DNA of 64,000 nt from Jacaranda mimosifolia (GCA_018894105.1 CM032131.1:2196501-2260500); one strand, 5' to 3'. Shown: positions 23,801 to 35,682, numbered from the stretch's first letter. Notes: generated from the sequence alone by a model not told the origin. Numbers and translations: made by a program.

Positions 23801-24984
23801 ATTCCTCCTGTGGTGTTGTCAGGGCAGCGCGACAGGGTATGTATCTTCAGTTTGCTGAATCCTGCCACTTGATGTACTTTTTCTCTGTTTTGAATTTAAA
23901 AATTGTTTGCCATTTAAAACACAGCTTGATTTGAATGCATGAAGGTGAAGCCTTTGGCCAAGCATCTGCAAATAATCTGCCTTCCTTTGAGCCTCAGTCC
24001 CTAGTCAAATTGCCTGCAATGCATACACAAAAGAATTCTGTTCATCACTGATTTAATCCTATGATTAGCTGAGAGAAAGTATTGTTTGCATTGGTTTTTG
24101 TGGTAAGAAAGTAGTGACTGTGGCATTTGACCTGTTAAAACACTTCAAATAGTAAAGTGAAGAGCAGAAATGATGAATCTTACTTGATAAAAGATGGAGA
24201 TGGAACAACTTGATGTGATCTTGGTATGTTAAAGAAGGGTGCTAGTATGTTTTTTAGGATTCTGTTTAGGCATTTTCTAAAATTGGGTGAGATTTGTCAG
24301 CAGGGGATTGAGGGCTTGGTGTCAAATTAAATTTTTGGAAGAGGGTTCGTTTGTGCTTTGCTGGGAGTTTAAAAATCATATAATGAAGATATTTAGAAAA
24401 AAGCTAATAGAGTTTCACACAGTCCTTACGATTGTATTCCTAAAACATAAGACGATCTTTGTACTTGGATCAGATTGATCAGATGAATCTGCATTTTTCT
24501 GGTGAATATTTACCAGCATAAGATTTCTGAAGCACTCTTGTAATACTTAATTATTAATGCAGCGCTGCATTGAGAAGGAGAACAACTTTAAGCAACCTGG
24601 AGAGAGATACCATTCCTGGGCACCCGATAGGTATATCACTCACTATCTACTTGAAAATTAATAACAAAATTGCTTTCTAAATATATGAAAGTATGTTGCT
24701 TTGTTTATCATATCCCCATATTCAGGCAAGAGAGATTCATCCGCCGATGGGTTGAGGCATTGTCTGATCCACGACTCACCCATGAAATCCGCAGCATCTG
24801 GATTTCATGCTGGTCTCAGGTCTGATAACAGTGCTTTTACATGTTTCTTGCCCGATGAGAATTTTTTTATTTTTTTATTTTTTTATGAGAACTCATATTT
24901 ACTTGGGTTGATGCTATCCAACAGGCTGACAAGTCTCTTGGTCAGAAACTCGCTTCTCGTCTCAATGTGAGGCCAACAATGTGA
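20869..24984 (+). CDS. CAT: Catalase, peroxisomal, 8 exons, 492 residues
   Basis: Catalase breaks hydrogen peroxide into water and oxygen in peroxisomes. It is a heme enzyme that acts as a tetramer. By GT-AG junctions the exons are 20869-20883, 21223-21319, 22121-22398, 22651-23427, 23747-23836, 24563-24630, 24726-24819 and 24925-24984. Together they give 1,479 bases, 492 residues, the usual plant length. The start MDPYK plus intron is the standard plant catalase beginning. Key residues are all present: His65 in RVVHARG, Asn138 in VGNNFP, and heme-ligand Tyr348 in [12 protein letters not shown]. The C-terminus has the QKL tripeptide in [13 protein letters not shown], the usual internal-type peroxisome signal. 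Small oddities are Met17 in PFMTTNSG, where many plant catalases have Trp or Phe, and [10 protein letters not shown] at the exon 5/6 join. No stop or frameshift is seen, so it should be functional. The number of the CAT paralogue cannot be fixed from the sequence alone. Confidence 0.97.
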
Positions 24985-25110
24985 AGGTAATGAGAGTTGA
25001 GCATGTTTATTGAGGCATTTCGTGGAAGAACAATGCAGAGATCATCTGGTGGTTGGAAGCATAAAAGTCATTTGTAATGCCTCGATCAACTTTTTCGTTC
25101 TAATTTATGT

Positions 25111-25116
25111 AATGAA
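25111..25116 (+). terminator. Candidate catalase poly(A) signal
   Basis: AATGAA lies about 130 bases after the stop codon in a T-rich 3' region, a common near-match to the plant AATAAA signal. The true cleavage site cannot be read from sequence alone. Confidence 0.25.
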
Positions 25117-25466
25117 CCAAACTTCCATGTGTGATTCACCATGACAGTATCCTGATCCTAATATATGAGGTTTATTTTTCGTGCTTCAGATGATGAGCTT
25201 CCAAGTTTTAAAGCATTTTCCAACTTCTTGCTGAGATTCTGGCATCTAATATGATACTGTTTTATTTCCTACTAGCTTTTATTCATCTGTAGTTATATTG
25301 AGAGATAAAAAATTAACTCTGAGTTAATACGAATACTCATTCATATGCTAAACATATCTAAATGAGTGTGTATGTATGTGGGGGTGTTGAGTATATATTC
25401 TTGTACATGCCTGGATATGCACATTCAAAATTTATATTCGAATATTAACTTTCTTCGAGTTGAAGA

Positions 25467-25488
25467 ATATATATATATATATATATAT
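25467..25488. repeat. (AT)n microsatellite
   Basis: About eleven AT dinucleotides lie downstream of the catalase gene. The surrounding 25117-25659 holds no gene that I can see. Confidence 0.85.
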
Positions 25489-25667
25489 CTATTCAATTCT
25501 ATTTGAATTGAATACCTTTACATTCTAATTGCCTCTTCGCCTTTGTCTAGAAGCTTGTAACTGGCTCATCCCAAAACCAAAGCTTTCTTAGACAAAATCT
25601 TGGAAAAGAGTTCTAAATGTACCATCAGTTTTTTATTAAAGAGGAAGGATGTAATTGATGGTTAGAA

Positions 25668-26339
25668 TTAGGTTGTTAATGGATCAGATTTTAATTCAAA
25701 TTCGATATGAATTCGATTCGAATTTAGGATAATTTCGATATGAATTCGATTCGAATTTTAGGATTTTTATCCGATTAAAATATTCGATGGATCAGATTCG
25801 ATTATAAATATTTGAAATCCGAAATAAGTGGGTCGAATATGGAATTAAGCAATCCGATCTATTAAAGATTTGAATCCAAACTTTAATATTTTTTATTAAA
25901 TTAATATTTATATATATAATATTAATAAATATTTTAAAATAAAATTTATGTATTATATTGACCTAATATCTATATTAATGTTTATATTATACTAGTAATA
26001 TTGAGTTTTTAACCTAAAAAATAAGAGGGATATTGATAAAATATCAAATATAATAATATATAATAGTTTATTTATACATTAATATAATGTGAAAAAGGAG
26101 TTTAGTATTCAAATATTTAACTTTTGGACTAATAAACAATAAAAAGTTGTTAAAAATTCAAATATGACATATATTTACTTTATAAATACAATATTTTAAT
26201 AAAATTTAAAAGGAAAAAAAAAGAAAGAAAAAAATAAAAAATAAAATAAATCAGGTCGGATTTGAATATGAATTTTGTTAATCGGATTTTGATTCGAATA
26301 TATCAAATTCGATCCAAATCCGACTGATTTACAGCTCTA
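25668..26339. mobile_element. hAT-type MITE with perfect 8-bp target duplication, 672 bp
   Basis: GGTTAGAA occurs on both sides (25660-25667 and 26340-26347), an exact 8-bp target duplication as hAT elements make. The ends are related inverted repeats: TTAGGTTGTTAATGG at left and TAGAGCTGTAAATCAG at right (reverse complement). Subterminal repeats of GGATYNGATT and ATTCGATTCGAAT fill 25680-25870 and 26250-26330 in opposite orientations. The middle is AT-rich and non-coding. It lies about 0.7 kb 3' of the catalase stop codon. Confidence 0.8.
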
Positions 26340-26347
26340 GGTTAGAA

Positions 26348-27138
26348 GAAGACAAGATATGAGTACAAAAAGTCCGAGAAAATTGACTCCTATTTCTTCG
26401 ACAGTAGAACATTTTTAAGTAAGAATATGTGGAAGTTGATTTTGGAGAGAATCTCTCTTGGTTCTTGAAAATTCGGAAATATAATACTATATTTTGAAAG
26501 TCAATTATATATATATATATTGTGTTTTAATGACTTAAAAGAAGAAGAAGAAGAAGAAGAAGAAGAAAGTAAATTAAAGTAAGATAAAAATAATAAAAAA
26601 AAAACCCTTAAAGAAATCTTAAATTTCGCTAAAGCATCAACCAAAAATGTAAATTTCTATAATAATTCTTAATTTAATAAACAATGGACTTAAGTACTTT
26701 TTTTTCTCTAAATATGTAATAGCTATCGTGTTCTTTATTATTTTGAAAATTCCTACTTTCTCAAATCTAATTGTCACAATTTAATTAATGCTTAATGATC
26801 TATATTTTATATCCAAAAAGTTGAGGAAGAAAATATAGTCCCATCTGGTGCAAGGTGATGTGTTTATAATAAATCAGATAAGTACATCAAAACCAAAATC
26901 TACTAATGATTTCAGAATTCATTAATGGTTTTTACTTAATCGTCAGTTATAAGGTATATCATCCCTTCACCGAGTAAATGATTAATCCAAACTCGGACAA
27001 CGAGAATCTTTACAGCTCAAGTTGTGGCTTTGCATTAATTTACTGATAATAAATAATATTTCATTTTGTTTTACTTTCTTGCCAAATTCTGCAAATTAAG
27101 CCATGCTGAAGAATTTCTTCCAGTTTGGCTGAAAAAGA
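26348..27138. other. Upstream region of the NB-LRR remnant
   Basis: No gene is seen. A (GAA)9 microsatellite lies at 26541-26567. The last few hundred bases would be the promoter and leader of the NB-LRR gene, but I can fix no clear TATA box. Confidence 0.4.
26541..26567. repeat. (GAA)n microsatellite
   Basis: Nine GAA triplets occur in a row, followed by GTAAATT. Confidence 0.85.
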
Positions 27139-27524
27139 GTGATCAGCAAAATGGCTTATGCTGCCGCGATTTCTCTTAAACAGACAATACAGCGCCTTCT
27201 AAATTCTCGTCGAATTTCGATTCACCCCACCTCTCTTGACATCATAGAATTTGCATACAAGGAAGTTATATCCTTACAAGAAGTTGTCCAAAGATTGGAC
27301 AGCAACAGCAGAAGCGAGAGGGTCAACGCGCCGAATGCACAAATCGGAGAGGAAGTTTGTCTTTTAGAAGATGCCCTTGAATCCCATGTTTCAAATCAGT
27401 TTTTTTCTTCACATAAATCTGATGGATTATTTCTCCGTATCAATCCACTGATTGAGTTTGGGGAAGTAAAGCAAAAGATTAATTCCTTTGCCGAAAATGT
27501 GGGGAAGATGTTGGGGGAACACCG

Positions 27525-28329
27525 TTTGCCTGACGAGGATGATGATGATGATGCCTTTTTGTCAAGAACTGATTTTCGTGGAGAAAGCACTGAAATGGTT
27601 GGATTCTCTGATGTATTTGTGGAAGTCAAAAATAGTGTAACAGATTGGTTTCCATCACTTGTGTTTCCTTACTGGTTGGGATGGCAGGCATAGGTAAAAC
27701 TATTCTTGCTATGAAAATTTCTAAAGATCAATTAATTTTGAGTATTTCCCCTTCGTGCATTTGTTACCATAGGCCCAAAATTCAAATTGAAAGAAATCTT
27801 GCTGTCTATTTTAGCTCAAATGAATCACGACATTGATGAAATACAAAAGGAAGGAGATGAGAAATTAGTTGCGTTTTTTTCCAGAGGTTTGAGAGGTAGG
27901 AGATACTTTATTGTGGTGGATGATATGTAGAACAAAGGGGATTGGGATGAGTTGAAAAGAGTTCTTCCAGATGACAATGTTTCAAGTCAAGTTTTGCTGA
28001 CAACTAGGCTAGAAGAAGTTGCTAAATATGCTAATCAGTTTGGAGTTTACCATATGGCTCTTCTTGAATAAAGAAGAAAGTTGGTATCTTCTTTGTAAGA
28101 AGGTGTTTGGTGAAGAGCATTCGTGCCCTCCTCAACTTGAGAAATATGGAAAGAAGATTGCCGAGAATTGCGAAGGTCTTCCTCTTACAATCATCACAGT
28201 TGCCGACCTCCTATCCAAAGCTAAGAAGACATCGGAGTACTGGAAGATGGTAGTAGAGAAAGAAATTTCAGTAGTCATCAGTGCATATGATGGAATATCG
28301 AAGGTGCTATATAGGAGCTACAACTACCT
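27525..28329 (+). repeat. NB-ARC internal duplication, unit 1
   Basis: This is the first of two direct repeats of about 805 bp inside the NB-LRR gene. It starts at TTTGCCTGACGAGGATG and ends just before the same word at 28330. It carries its own P-loop codons near 27690, out of frame because of a single-base loss at about 27661, and an in-frame TAG where the second unit has TGG. Confidence 0.85.
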
Positions 28330-29134
28330 TTTGCCTGACGAGGATGATGATGATGATGCCCTTTTGTCAAGAACTGATTTTGGTGGAGAGAGCACTGAAA
28401 TGGTCGAATTCTCGATGTATTTATGGAAGTCAAAAATAGTGTAATAGATTGGTTTCCATCACTTGGTGTTTCCTTACTGGTTGGGATGGCGGGCATAGGT
28501 AAAACTATTCTTGCTATGAAAAATTTTCAAGATCCATTAATTTTGAGTAATTTCCCCTTTTGTGCATTTGTTACCATAGGCCCAAAATTCAAATTGAAAG
28601 AAATCTTGCTGTCTATTTTAGTTCAAATGAATCATGACATTGATGAAATACAAATGGAAGGAGATGAGAAATTAGTTGAGTTTTCTTCCAGAAGTTTGAG
28701 AGGTAGTAGATACTTTATTGTGGTGGATGATATGTGGAACAAAGGGGATTGGGATGAGTTGAAAAGAGTTTTTCCAGATGACAATGTTTCCAGTCAAGTT
28801 TTGCTGACAACTAGGCTAGAAGAAGTTGCTAAATATGCTAATTGGTTTGGAGTTTACTATATGCCCTTCTTGAATAAAGAAGAAAGTTGGTATCTTCTTC
28901 GTAAGAAGATGTTTGCTGAAGAGCATTGGTGTCCTCCTCAACTTGAGAAATATGGAAAGAAGATTGCCGAGAATTGTGAAGGTCTTCCTCTTGCAATCAC
29001 CATGGTTGCTGACCTCCTATCCAAAGCTGAGAATACGCCAGAATACTAGAAGACAGTGGTAGAGAAAAAGATTTTGGTAGTCATCGGTGCGTATGATGAA
29101 ATATCGAAGGTGCTATATTGGAGCTACAAGTACT
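28330..29134 (+). repeat. NB-ARC internal duplication, unit 2
   Basis: This is the second direct repeat, collinear with unit 1 at an offset of 805-806 bp. It stays open for 208 residues (28423-29049) and then runs into unique ARC2 sequence, so it is the copy joined to the rest of the gene. Confidence 0.85.
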
Positions 29135-29209
29135 TACCTCAACATCTAAAGGCATGTTTTCTTTATATGGGAGTTTTCCCATCAAGTTGTGAGATCCCCG
29201 CATCAAAGC

Positions 29210-30142
29210 TTTTGGAAATTGGTCTTCTTTGACCAAATTTTTAAGTGTGTTCAAGATATTAATTTCTAAGAAATTGGGGATCGTCGTAAACTACGCCAAT
29301 GGTAGATAACGATAATGTGTTTAATTGGCCAAAATCAATTTCGAGTGAACAAGAAATTAATGGTCAAAATGTGCTACTTAAAGGTTGACTAAGGAGATTA
29401 AATGAACTAAAGGAATATGAGGAGTGAAATCTCCATCCCACATTGCAAATTAAATGAAAAGGTGGATTTGAATATATGTCTCAAGTGTGAAGGTAAGGCA
29501 TAGTCCCCTTAGGGGTACCATAAGTGTTTGGAGAAGAGATGACCTATATAATTGTGGGTTCAATCCAGCCCACACGCGCGCACCCCCACCCTCCTGTCCG
29601 GTAGGTCAGCTGGGCTGGGCTTAGGCCTAGGTTTGGGTTTGAATTGAAATGGGTCTTCTGCCCAACATTAATTTTTTGGGCCAGCACTTTGCGGATAAGT
29701 TTGTCCATTCAATTTTCGTCTTGGATAAGCTAGATTCAACATCTTGGAAAGCAAGTAACGAATCTGGACAGCAACCTTTGGACTGATTGCATGAAATTCT
29801 GCAGCATCCTTAATGCTGCATTTACCACATTCAGCCATCTCGTTGGCTATATTTACCCTCAGTCCCGAATTATTGATTAAGGAATAACATAAAATACATC
29901 ATAAGTCATACACAACATCTTTATGAGCATAAGTCCTGAGAGTTTAGTATGCCTAGAGTTCTAGAGATCAGATGGTTTGTAGTGCTGCTACCGTCTGAGT
30001 TAGTCTTTGTATCTTGGGAGACGATAGCTAGTTGCCGTTAGCACCAGTGTAGGGCTAATTTGTCTTAAAGACAAAGAGCTCTGCTCTTGCCTCGACTACT
30101 TGATTCTTGCCTATCACAGAAATTTCACACGCCGCACCAACA
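29210..30142 (+). repeat. 5' LTR of the copia element
   Basis: It begins TTTTGGAAATT (the TG start has mutated; the 3' LTR has TGTTGGAAATT) and ends CCGCACCAACA. A CTATATAA promoter-like box lies near 29550. It is 67 bp shorter than the 3' LTR, mainly through an internal deletion near 29690. Confidence 0.85.
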
Positions 30143-30171
30143 ATTTCAAAACGAATTAGTGTTCTGTGATC

Positions 30172-31120
30172 ATGGCATCAAATCAAGTTGTTGATCCACC
30201 TACTACGACCATTGCACTAGTTTCTGCCCCTATTCCCACTCACGAAGAAAGACCAGGAAAATTCACTGGACTGGACCGCTCGACAATGGTTCTCGAAGCA
30301 AACATTGTTGTTAATCTGATAGACTGGTGGATTGACACTGGTGCCACTCGACACATTTGTTCTGAGGAATACATGTTTTCCACCTACACTTATGTTACTG
30401 GAAAGAAACTACTCATGGGAAATTCGGCAAATTTTGATGTGATTGGAATGTGAAATGTTGCCCTGATGATGGCTTTCAGCAAGGAGCTGACACTGAATAA
30501 AGTTCTTCATGTACACAAGAACTTAGTGTCAGGGTCTCTGCTAGTGAAAGACGACTTTAAACTTATATTTGAATATGATGGATTTGTGCTCTCTAAGAAC
30601 GAGATGTTCTTTGGTAAAGGCCATGAGCAAAATGGTTTATTCAAATTTGAAGCAAAGATTGTACTCAACCTTGTTTAAATGAATACAAATGACATCCCTG
30701 GTTCTGCTTCCTTGATTAAATGTTGTTATTAAACTACGCAGAACGTGTGGGGGGGAAGCTATCCTTTAGTTAACCACAAAACATCCCACAAATGGAAAGA
30801 TGAAACCCCTTATGACTTATGGAAATGTTACAGCCCTTCCTACAAATATGTAAAAGTGTGGGGGTGCTTGGCTCAGGTAGAGGTACCTAAGTCAAATTAG
30901 TTAAGAATAGCATGGTAAAGCTCGTCACATTAGACGACGATTTAATAACATAAGGCAATTGATCTCAAATGGGGTAATTTCACTTGACAATGTAAAATCC
31001 AAGGAAAATTTAATGGATCCATTAATAACAAAAGGCCTACCCAGAGATCAAGTCCAATGCCTGTCAAGAGGAATGGAACTAAAACCTACAAGTATGAGAA
31101 CCGACATAGCGGACACCCAA
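30172..31120 (+). pseudogene. Copia gag-pol remnant
   Basis: The ATG at 30172 opens a short gag start with ERPGKFTGLD, which jumps after S-T-M-V-L directly to the protease segment DWWIDTGATRHIC (D-T-G active site near 30336). Then come LLMGNSANFDVIG, LNKVLHVHKNLVSGSLL and a piece of integrase (YDLWKCY, KVWGCLAQVEVP). After a break, the RNase H C-terminus follows (HIRRRFNNIRQLISNGVISLDNVKSKENLMDPL, 30930-31030). Most of gag, integrase and all of RT are deleted. Stops at 30451, 30676 and elsewhere disable what remains. Confidence 0.85.
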
Positions 31121-31644
31121 CCATGATGACTGGAGATCCCAAGAACTTGGTTCAATGGGACAACTAAGTTATAAAGGTTCATGTGAGCACTTCAACTCAT
31201 TCTTATGACATTAAAGTGCTACCTGCTAAGTAGGTACCAGGTTGAGTCTAAACTCTTAATGATTCCCATAGCTAAAACAGCGGAGTATGGCAAGATACTC
31301 TTCATGGGAGATCACCTATGTAAGTGTGAAGATAGGCCGCTTCATCATAAACACTTCTGAATCCAAGATCGGAGTCCATGGCCAAAACGAACACAACCGG
31401 AAAGAACTAATAAGCATAAAGATAGCTATTGTGTGCATACTATTGTCTTGGTTTACACCAACGGATGAACAGTTCAAGACATCACATTCACTGATTAGCC
31501 AAGTAAGCCTGATAGTGCTTCATTAAGGAAGGTTCAAAGCCACAAGCTACCTATCTTGATGCAATAGTTGTTCGTCTGAACTCTCTCGTGTCTGCATAAG
31601 CATATGCATCATTAGTCGCATTAATTTCCATTCATGTGGGGGAT

Positions 31645-32644
31645 TGTTGGAAATTATCTTCTTTGACCACATTTTTAAGTTTTCTCAAGATATTAATTTC
31701 TAAGAAATTGGGAATCGTCGTAAACTATGCCGATGGTAGATAACGATAATGTGTTTAATTGGCCAAAACCAATTTTGAGTGAATGAGAAATTAATGGTCA
31801 AAGTGAGCTACTTAAAGGTTGACTAAGGAGACTAAATGAGCTAAAGGAATATAAGGAGTGAAATCTCCATCCCACATTGCAAATTGAATGAAATGTGGAC
31901 TTGAATATATATCTCAAGTGTCAAGGTAAGGGATGGGCTCCTTAGGGGTACCACAAGTGTTTGGAAAGGAGATGACCTATATAATTGTGGGTTCAACCTA
32001 GCCCACACGCATGTGTCGCCGCCCTCCTGTCTACTTGGCTCGGCTAGGCTTGGCGTGGTGTGGGCTTGGGCTTGGGTTTGGGTTTGAATTTGAATTGAAA
32101 TGAGCCTTCTACGCAACATTAATATTTTGGGCCAAATTTCATCTAAAATTTAAAAATCCTTCAAACTTCTGTTGATAAGCCTCCAGCACTCTGCGGATAA
32201 GTTTTTCCCTTCAATTTTCATCTTGGATAAGCCAGATTCAATATCTTAGAAAGCAAGTAATGAATTTGGACAACAACCTTTGGACTGGTTGCACGAAAAT
32301 CTGCAGCATCCTTAATGCTGCATTTACCACCTTCAGCCATCTCGTTGGCTATATTTACCCTCAGTCCCAAATTATTAATTAAGGAAAAACATACAATACA
32401 TCATAAGTCGTACACAACATCTTTATGAGTATAAGTCCTGAGAGTTCAGTACGCCTAGAGTTCGAGAGATCAGATGGTTTGTAGTGTTGCTATCGTTTAA
32501 ATTAGTCTTTGTATCTTGGGAGATGATAGCCGGTTGTCGTTAGCATCAATGCGGGGCTAATTCATCTTGAAGACAAAGAGCTTCGGTCTTGCCTCGACTA
32601 CTTGATTCTTGCCTATCACAGAAATGCCACACACCGCACCAACA
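31645..32644 (+). repeat. 3' LTR of the copia element
   Basis: This 1,000-bp LTR runs from TGTTGGAAATT to CGCACCAACA with inverted TGTTGG/CCAACA ends. It is collinear with the 5' LTR apart from substitutions and small indels. TATATAA lies near 31977. Confidence 0.9.
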
Positions 32645-34132
32645 AAAGCTTGTCAAGTTGTGGACTGCAGAAGGATTTCTTGAAGCAAATTTAGAGGATT
32701 TTGCCATGGAATGTTTAAAGGAGTTAAGGAGATTGTTTCCAGAAATGTTGTTCTGGTGTGCCAACAGAGCTCCAGTTTTGGAATTAAAACTTGCAGGTCC
32801 ATTTTGTCTTTTGGTATGTGTGTGTAAAAGAAGCTGGCAAGGATAAGTTTTTGCATGTCATAAAGAGTTATGCCAATAGTACTTCTATGGAAGGTCTAGA
32901 AAGCCAGCGATGGTTGTGCATCCATAACAACGGTTTGTTGGGAATTAATGAGGCATATAACTCGATGGAATCTATTTCAACAGTATATTCTCTCCTATGT
33001 ACTGACTGGTCCACACCATCAACATCCAGTACCAATATGTTTTGGTTTGGGGTTGCTTAGAGTATTGGATGCTCTAACAGTCCGTTTCTACAAGTTCCCG
33101 ATCCAAGTGCTAAAACTAGTTCAATTAAGGTACCTAGCCCTCACTTGTAGTGGAAAGGTCCCTGCTTCTATATCCAAACTTTGGAATCTTCAATACCTGA
33201 TTATCCGTTGACATCTAAGCATCAAATCCTCTGAATCTTGGTCGTTTCTACCCAGGGAGATCTGGAATATGCAAGAATTGAGGCATCTCCAAGTCATGGG
33301 AAGTGACCTACCATTGGGTTGCTTTTATGCTGCCTTACCAAACCTCTTAAAACTTTCATATATGAGCACACACAATTGCACCAAGGATATTCTTGAAAGA
33401 TTTCCTAAACTGAAGAAATTAGGAATTCAAATCGAATTAGCGCCTAATGCTGCTGAACCCTTATGGTGCTTTGACCATATTCACCATCTCTATAGACTTG
33501 AATCATTCAAATATGTCATCGTGAACCCTAACCCTATGTTTCATGTTGTTACCCCCTCTTCTTACATGATATTGTCCCTATTTGATACTCTTAAAAGGTT
33601 GAGTTTGAGTGGGCTTGGGTATCCCTAGGAATACATGAGAAGTATTGCTGAATTGCCGAATCTTGAAGTGCCTAAGTTGCGATGCTATGCCTTTAAAGGG
33701 CTAGAGTCGGAAGCTAGGGGATTCTTGCAACTTAAATTTTTGCTGCTTGAAGATACTGATCTGGTGCGCTGTAGAGCGGCCGATGTCTGCTTCCCATTGC
33801 TTTAGCGGCTAATCACTAGATACTGCTACAAATTACTGGAGATTCCTTCATCGTATCCAATGAGATACGACTTGGAAATGATCGAGGTAGTTGACTGCCC
33901 TTCAACTATGGCTTCTATCAAGCACATAGAGGAACAACTACGTCAATATGGAAGAAAATTCAAGTTTGTGTCCATTCTTCAATGGATGATGGGGAAGTAC
34001 TCAAGTAATGAATGGTACCTTGGCACAAATAGGCATGTGAGTTTCAGGTTTACTTTGTTAATGCATGAGTGGTGTCTTGGCACAAATAGGTATGTGAGTT
34101 TTAGTTTTAATTTGTTAATGCAAAAACAATAG

Positions 34133-35600
34133 CTGCCTTTTTTTTTTGTGAATTTAAAGTAAATTAAGACAACATAAATTTACACTTGTTATTTGATCGG
34201 TATACGGCTTAAGACTAGGTATCATGATCTAATTTTGGATGGTGAATGAAATTAAAATCTATTTTTCCCGCATTTTTCTTCTATAACTAGCTTTTAACCT
34301 GTGCATTGTACCATGCAATAATTTTAAATTTTATTATATTTAAAATTATAATTAGATATTTATATTTAAGCAATTAGTAATTTTTTTAAAAAGCAACTAA
34401 TAGAAATTTTATTACAAATAATTTGATAATTGAAATAAGTAATATGTAATAATATTTTATATGAATGAGGCTTATGATCATCAACTCAAATATTTTTGGA
34501 ATTCCCTATAAATCTTCATATTTTATCTAAAATAGTAAATATTAAAGGAAAATAATTTTTAGAATAATAAAATAAAATCTTTACTATCTATAATCAAATA
34601 TATATTATGTAAATATCGGAAAAAGTATATATATTTTTTTAAAGATAGTTGCAGTACATTAATATAGCTAAATGGTATAAAATTTAACCAAAAAAAGAAG
34701 AAGAGAGAAAATAGAATTAATAAAAACTTATGTAACAATCACAATTAAAGGAAACTTGACAAAAGTCATTATTTATAATATATATTTACAAATTTATTAG
34801 AACTTGAATTGCCAAAATCAATATAAAGAGGTACATATATACTAAGATATATATATGTAATATTTACCAAAATTAAATATGTAATAATGAAAGAATTTAT
34901 ACAGATAGTTGAATGACTCTATGGACAGCGAAGAAAGCAAACTTGAAGCAAAGAAATTTATAATCGAAGACTGAGAATTTTGACTTGCCAAAGTTATTTT
35001 ATTTAATTTTACTTATAATTTAAATATTAATAATATTAATCTAATCATTAAAAAACAAACTATAAGCCACCACCAAAACATCAAACTAACAAAATAATAA
35101 AAACAAACAAATTATGGGTTAAAGAAAATCCATAGCATGAAAAAGTGAAAAAAATCAACCAAAAGCAAAAAGTTAATGTAGCTAGTCGAATATGAAATGT
35201 TTAACTTACCACAAGATCAAGACTCCAAATTGCTCTTTTATAAATTAATCAAACTCATAAACATAAAAAATTATTATTAGAAAACCTTATGTAAATGACA
35301 AAATACATGAATATTAAAAAAAAAAAAATAGAGTTTAACTCACTAAACCTATGATCCTAGAGAGGTGAAGAAAAAAGAAAGACAATGATTTTGCACATTT
35401 AAATATTAATGAATTGCATCTTTCGGTTATTTTTCGTACAAGTTACTTGTAAGGAATTATATGCTTAAATTAAGGAATTTAACTTAATTAAAGTATTAAA
35501 TTATGGAATAAAATTAAGGAAATATTTATATATATAATTTTTATTTCATATATAACAAAAAAAGAAAGTTAAATTAAGGTAAGATTCACCTCTTTCTTTG
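34133..35600. other. AT-rich intergenic DNA
   Basis: No gene is seen. A CCTGTGCATTGTACCATGCAA stem-like word lies near 34298, resembling repeat-associated palindromes in other plants, but I cannot define an element. Confidence 0.45.
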
Positions 35601-35616
35601 CAGATTAAAAATATAT

Positions 35617-35631
35617 GTATGTGTGTGTGTG

Positions 35632-35682
<51 letters not shown>
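35617..35682. repeat. Compound (TG)n-(AG)n microsatellite
   Basis: TG repeats (35617-35632) are followed by a long (AG)n run (35637-35682). Confidence 0.9.

Larger units (their letters stand above)
29210..32644 (+). mobile_element. Ty1/copia retrotransposon inserted in the NB-LRR gene, internally deleted
   Basis: Two LTRs (29210-30142 and 31645-32644) enclose only 1.5 kb of internal sequence. AAAGC flanks both sides (29205-29209 and 32645-32649), a perfect 5-bp target duplication. Removing the element and one AAAGC rejoins the host frame as ..IPASKLVKLWTAEGF, proving insertion into the gene. A purine tract with GTGGGGGAT precedes the 3' LTR. The LTRs have clear differences along their length, so the insertion is not recent. 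Confidence 0.92.
27139..34132 (+). pseudogene. CC-NB-LRR disease resistance gene, R1-like, broken and interrupted
   Basis: Intact relatives are cytoplasmic immune receptors that detect pathogen effectors. The start at 27151 (MAYAAAISLKQTIQRLLNS) is the usual R1-group N-terminus. The coiled-coil region is followed by two copies of the NB-ARC region (27525-28329 and 28330-29134). The second shows the P-loop GMAGIGKT, kinase-2 YFIVVDDMW, SQVLLTTR and CEGLPLAI. ARC2 follows (YLPQHLKACFLYMGVFP), then a copia insertion (29210-32644). Beyond it come KLVKLWTAEGFLE and LRRs (LRYLALTCSGKVPASISKL, MQELRHLQVMGSDLP). Damage includes a 1-bp deletion near 27661, TAG in place of Trp at 27928, a 1-bp deletion near 28412, TAG at 29047, loss of the MHD region near 32790, and stops near 33210, 33627 and 33804. 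The family call is firm and the gene is dead. Confidence 0.9.

Noticed and set aside
27139..29049. A functional short NB protein from the open stretches
   Set aside because: The P-loop of unit 1 is out of frame, unit 2 lacks the upstream frame, and each stretch ends at a lesion where the repeat partner or family has Trp or another residue.
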